Positions 61,162 through 64,000 of a DNA stretch of 64,000 nt are shown piece after piece. Origin of the DNA: Glycomyces sp. NRRL B-16210 (lineage in GTDB: Bacteria > Actinomycetota > Actinomycetes > Mycobacteriales > Micromonosporaceae); assembly GCF_000719515.1 (NCBI RefSeq), contig NZ_JOGR01000007.1, forward strand, positions 310,001 to 374,000. Direction: 5' to 3'. The position numbers and the translations under genes are program-made. The notes below the pieces were generated by a model. It saw only the letters and a program-made list of their open reading frames with translations, had not been told where the DNA came from and made no database searches. Position 1 is the first letter of the stretch; every line of letters begins with the position of its first letter.

Positions 61162-61929
61162 TTGACCACGCCATCGCGCCGAAACCAGTTGCAGGACAAC
61201 CTGAACCGGACGCGCGAAGCCATCGCCGCCGCGTGCGCCGACGCCGGTCGCCCCCCGCGGGACGTGCGCCTCATCGTCATCACCAAGACTTTCCCGGCCT
61301 CCGACGCCGCCGCCCTCCTCGACCTCGGCCAGACCGACCTGGGGGAGAACCGCGACCAGGAGGCCGCGCCGAAGGCCGCCGCGCTCGCCGAGCACGGCCT
61401 GACGGCGCCCGGCCCGAAGCCCGTGTGGCACTTCGTCGGACAGCTCCAGAGGAACAAGGCGCGATCCGTGGCCGGATACGCGCAGTGGGTCCACTCGGTC
61501 GACCGCCCCCGCCTCGTGGACGCCCTCGACAATGCTTTCAACGGTGCGCTCGACGGCACTCTCGACAATGCAGCCGACACCGCGTCCCCTCACGGCCGCA
61601 GGCTGAATGCACTCGTTCAGGTGAGTCTCGACGGCGATGTCTCGCGCGGCGGCGCGGTGATCGGCGACGTGGAGGCGCTCGCAGAGCGCATCGCCGCGGC
61701 CCGCCACCTCGATCTCAAGGGCGTCATGGCCGTCGCCCCGCTCGGCTGGGAACCGGCCAAAGCCTTTGCCCTGCTTGCCGAGTGCTCCGAGGCGGTCCGG
61801 CGCGTCGACCCCGGCGCCACCGAGGTCTCGGCGGGCATGAGCGGCGATTTCACCGCCGCGATCGCCGCTGGGGCCACAATGGTCAGACTGGGCAGAAACG
61901 TGCTCGGCGAACGTGAGTCGATGGCGTAA
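61162..61929 (+). CDS. yggS: YggS-family PLP homeostasis protein
   Basis: A 255-residue PLP-binding alanine-racemase-fold protein without enzyme activity in known members. The PLP Lys is in I-V-I-T-K-T-F-P. L-G-E-N-R-D-Q-E, W-H-F-V-G-Q-L-Q-R-N-K and S-A-G-M-S-G-D-F (phosphate site) match the family. An extra segment N-G-A-L-D-G-T-L-D-N-A-A-D lies near residue 130. It starts with TTG and GAGGA upstream. It follows ftsZ directly: the pgeF gene that normally lies between them in actinobacteria is absent. Confidence 0.93.
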   Translation: MTTPSRRNQLQDNLNRTREAIAAACADAGRPPRDVRLIVITKTFPASDAAALLDLGQTDLGENRDQEAAPKAAALAEHGLTAPGPKPVWHFVGQLQRNKARSVAGYAQWVHSVDRPRLVDALDNAFNGALDGTLDNAADTASPHGRRLNALVQVSLDGDVSRGGAVIGDVEALAERIAAARHLDLKGVMAVAPLGWEPAKAFALLAECSEAVRRVDPGATEVSAGMSGDFTAAIAAGATMVRLGRNVLGERESMA

Positions 61930-62083
61930 GGTATGTGGCACCAGGTATCCGGTGGGCAACGGGACCAATGCCGCGGCCGTTGGCCGATTAGTCGGGCAAA
62001 AACACATCCGTGTAAGGAGTCGGCGCTAGGATGAGACCGCGTACCTGACTCAACAGGGGCGGCCCGAGGAGGGAGCACGATCG

Positions 62084-62968
62084 ATGGGCGCGATGCGGAA
62101 GGCAGGCATCTGGCTCGGCCTCATCGAGGACGAGGACGATCGCGGCTACAACGGTTACGAGGAGAGCGACGAGTTCGCCGAGGAGCAGGCGCCGGCGCGC
62201 GTCAGGGGCGCGCAGCGCTCCACCGGCCGGGTCGGCCGAGGCGTCGAGGACCGCAACCCGGTGCGCCAGCTCAACCGCGGCTCCGGTTCGGTCACGCCGC
62301 TGACGCGGGACAACCTCGCGCTCGCCGAGCCCGCCCCCGTGCGGGCGGTCCCGGCGGAGGAGGAGTCCCACGCGAACTACCGGATCACCACCCTGCACCC
62401 GACGACCTACAACGAGGCGCGCACCATCGGCGAGCGCTACCGCGACGGGACGCCGGTGATCATGAACCTCTCGGAGATGGAGGAGGCCGACGCCAAGCGC
62501 CTGGTCGACTTCGCCGCCGGTCTCATCTTCGGGACGCGCGGCTCCTTCGAGCGGGTGACCAATCGTGTGTTCCTGCTCTCGCCGCCGCACGTCCAGGTGA
62601 CCGCCGAGGACAAGGCGAAGATCGCCGAGGGCGGGTTCTTCAACCAGTCCTTACCGAGGGATACACTCCGAATCGTGAACCTGGCATTGCAGCTCGTCTA
62701 TCTGGCGCTCTTCGCGTTCTACCTGTTTCTGTTGGCCCGACTCGTCGGCGGCGTGGTGGTCCAGTTCTCCCGCCGATGGGAGCCCGGCCCGAGGGCCGCG
62801 GCGGTGCTGGAGTCGGTTTACAGCGTGACCGACCCTCCCCTGAAGGGGTTGAGGAAGGTGATCCCCCCTCTCAGGCTTGGTAGTGTATCGATTGATCTGG
62901 CGTTCCTGGCGCTGCTGTTGGGGATGGCGCTCCTGATGTATCTCGTGGAGCGGCTCATTCGCGGCTAG
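62084..62968 (+). CDS. sepF: SepF-YggT in-frame fusion with TTA codon at the joint
   Basis: A 294-residue reading frame joins two proteins normally separate. Residues 1-189 are a complete SepF: the membrane-binding N-terminus (R-K-A-G-I-W-L-G-L), an acidic/basic linker, and the core with D-G-T-P-V-I-M-N-L and D-F-A-A-G-L-I-F-G, ending G-G-F-F-N-Q-S where I expect the actinobacterial protein to stop. Codon 190 is TTA (62651-62653), then seven linker residues, then a complete two-helix YggT (198-294) with V-T-D-P-P-L-K and I-P-P-L-R-L-G. SepF tethers FtsZ to the membrane; YggT is a membrane protein linked to division or osmotic response. The ATG has GGAGGG about 10 nt upstream. An internal GTG at 62675 could start YggT alone. 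Confidence 0.9.
   Translation: MGAMRKAGIWLGLIEDEDDRGYNGYEESDEFAEEQAPARVRGAQRSTGRVGRGVEDRNPVRQLNRGSGSVTPLTRDNLALAEPAPVRAVPAEEESHANYRITTLHPTTYNEARTIGERYRDGTPVIMNLSEMEEADAKRLVDFAAGLIFGTRGSFERVTNRVFLLSPPHVQVTAEDKAKIAEGGFFNQSLPRDTLRIVNLALQLVYLALFAFYLFLLARLVGGVVVQFSRRWEPGPRAAAVLESVYSVTDPPLKGLRKVIPPLRLGSVSIDLAFLALLLGMALLMYLVERLIRG
62662..62667 (+). promoter_or_regulatory. -10 element (TACACT) for an independent yggT start
   Basis: TACACT ends exactly 7 nt before GTG 62675, the expected first codon of YggT (V198 of the fused frame). It matches the leaderless pattern of the window and suggests a private yggT transcript inside the fusion gene. Confidence 0.45.
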
Positions 62969-63050
62969 CAGCTCAGGGCGGGGGTGCGAGGCGCGGTTAT
63001 CGTGTCGAGCAGCCCTGTGCGCCAGGCGAATAGCTGAGAAGGAGTTTCGA

Positions 63051-63995
63051 ATGCCGCTGACCCCAGCAGACGTTCACAACGTCACGTTCAAGAAACCCAT
63101 GCTCGGAAAGCGCGGATACGACGAGGACGAGGTCGACGGTTTCCTCGATGAGGTCGAGCGGGAGCTCGCACGCCTCAGCGATGAGAACGGCGAGCTTCGC
63201 GCCCAGGTCGAGAGCCTCCGCGCCGGTGCTCCCCCCGGAGCAGCCGACCATGCCGAGATGGCCGCCGTACTCGACCGGGTGCAGCGCGAGAAGCACGCGA
63301 TGGAGCAGCAGCTCCAGGAGCTCGACGCCGAGCTGCACGAGATGCACCAGCAGATGGTCGCCGCTCAGCAGCAGGCGCAGCAGCTCCAGCAGGAGCTGGC
63401 CCAGCGCGGCCCGCAGCAGGACCCGTCCGCTCCCGCCGCCGGCGGCGAGCAGGAGGCGCTCCGTCTGCTCATGGTCGCCCAGCGCACCGCCGACGAGCAC
63501 CTGGAGGACTCCCGCCGGGAGGCCGACACGCTGCTGACCGAGGCGCAGCGCGAGGCCCAGACCATGGTGTCCGAGGCGCAGCGCGAGTCGCAGACGATGG
63601 TGTCGCAGGCCCAGCGCGAGTCCACGACCATGGTCACCGAGGCCCAGCGCGACGCCGAGACGATGGTCGCCGAGGCCCGCTCGCAGGCCGAGGACCTCGT
63701 GGGCCAGGCCCGCGACAAGTCCGAGCGCATGGAGATGGAGACCGAGCAGGAGCGCCAGAAGGTCATCGGCCAGCTGGAGGAGTCCCGCACCTCGCTGCTC
63801 CACAACATCGAGGAGCTCAAGACCTTTGAGCGCGAGTACCGGACCCGGTTGAAGCTCTACCTCGAAAGCCAGCTCCGCGACCTCAACGGCCAGCAGGGCC
63901 GCACCGACGAGGAGGCGTTCGACGAGGCCCAGCAGGCGGTCTCCGAGCGCACCGGCTCCCGTTCGGCCTTCGTGATGCAGGGCGGACGCGGCTGA
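63051..63995 (+). CDS. divIVA: DivIVA/Wag31 polar growth protein
   Basis: A 314-residue coiled-coil protein that marks cell poles and directs apical growth in actinobacteria. The N-terminal membrane-binding domain (1-60) reads P-L-T-P-A-D-V-H-N-V-T-F-K-K-P and K-R-G-Y-D-E-D-E-V-D-G-F-L-D. A first coil (66-120) is Gln-rich. After a Pro/Gly break a second coil follows (133-285). Residues 158-223 are six consecutive 11-residue repeats of the type T-M-V-S-E-A-Q-R-E. The ATG has AAGGAG 6 nt upstream. It is the last gene of the dcw region and ends 5 nt before the window edge. Confidence 0.95.
   Translation: MPLTPADVHNVTFKKPMLGKRGYDEDEVDGFLDEVERELARLSDENGELRAQVESLRAGAPPGAADHAEMAAVLDRVQREKHAMEQQLQELDAELHEMHQQMVAAQQQAQQLQQELAQRGPQQDPSAPAAGGEQEALRLLMVAQRTADEHLEDSRREADTLLTEAQREAQTMVSEAQRESQTMVSQAQRESTTMVTEAQRDAETMVAEARSQAEDLVGQARDKSERMEMETEQERQKVIGQLEESRTSLLHNIEELKTFEREYRTRLKLYLESQLRDLNGQQGRTDEEAFDEAQQAVSERTGSRSAFVMQGGRG
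63522..63719 (+). repeat. Six 33-bp tandem repeats within divIVA
   Basis: The 198-bp stretch encodes six 11-residue units (residues 158-223), most containing T-M-V-x-E/Q-A-Q-R-E. Hendecads form a nearly straight coiled coil, so unit number sets the length of the rod. Confidence 0.8.
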
Positions 63996-64000
63996 CCCCT

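Noticed and set aside
57967..62007. 1346-residue open frame on the minus strand across ftsQ-ftsZ-yggS
   Set aside because: It is antisense to four clear genes. Its composition reflects the third-position GC bias of the real genes, and it matches no domain.

Overview
The window is a 64 kb piece of a GC-rich actinobacterial chromosome. GTG and TTG starts are frequent, third codon positions are nearly all G or C, and the gene set is actinobacterial: PimB-type mannosyltransferase, RNase AS, class II DAHP synthase, group III phosphofructokinase, a murE-to-divIVA division cluster without ftsA, and a DNPR-type (meso-diaminopimelate) MurE. The content looks like Glycomycetaceae (Glycomyces/Stackebrandtia-like), but that placement is inference. 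I see no tRNA or rRNA genes, CRISPR array, insertion sequence, prophage or plasmid origin.

Layout. 1-13.9 kb: the start of a membrane-anchored surface protein, two tandem azlCD amino-acid exporter pairs, glnA with a GlnR-type site, an RDD protein convergent with a NYN-domain protein, pimB, a fadD-histidine kinase-response regulator run, and glucokinase. 13.9-18.6 kb: two secreted plant-polysaccharide proteins (ricin-lectin/beta-helix and GH74-CBM2) with similar ATCGAT-centred upstream sites. 18.7-31.6 kb: a TIGR00300 ornithine-cyclodeaminase-like enzyme, an MFS transporter, bioA-bioF-bioD, Nudix, P450, a flavin monooxygenase with a degenerate hydrolase, an esterase and plsC. 31.6-46.8 kb: Crp, RNase AS, a phosphofructokinase with PPi-type residues, folD-fchA, DAHP synthase, an LLM oxidoreductase, an Rrf2/cupin divergent pair, DUF3817 and two cell-wall enzymes (L,D-transpeptidase and an M15-like secreted protein). 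46.8-64 kb: a MarR regulator and the dcw cluster.

The dcw cluster starts at murE. No mraZ, rsmH, ftsL or ftsI precedes it here. murE-murF-mraY-murD-ftsW-murG-murC is tightly packed with 4-bp overlaps and ends at a strong hairpin. A 2.4 kb stretch then separates murC from ftsQ. It holds a DHFR-like protein, a lipoprotein and an iron-box-controlled siderophore-interacting protein. ftsQ, ftsZ, yggS, a sepF-yggT in-frame fusion and divIVA follow, and the usual pgeF gene is missing. The fusion joint carries a TTA leucine codon exactly where sepF should stop.

Two genome-style traits recur. Eleven starts have a TANNNT hexamer 6 or 7 nt upstream and mostly no Shine-Dalgarno sequence, as expected for leaderless mRNAs. 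Several terminator-like hairpins extend into coding 3' ends, the clearest being a 35-bp palindrome that encodes the same four C-terminal residues for two convergent genes.
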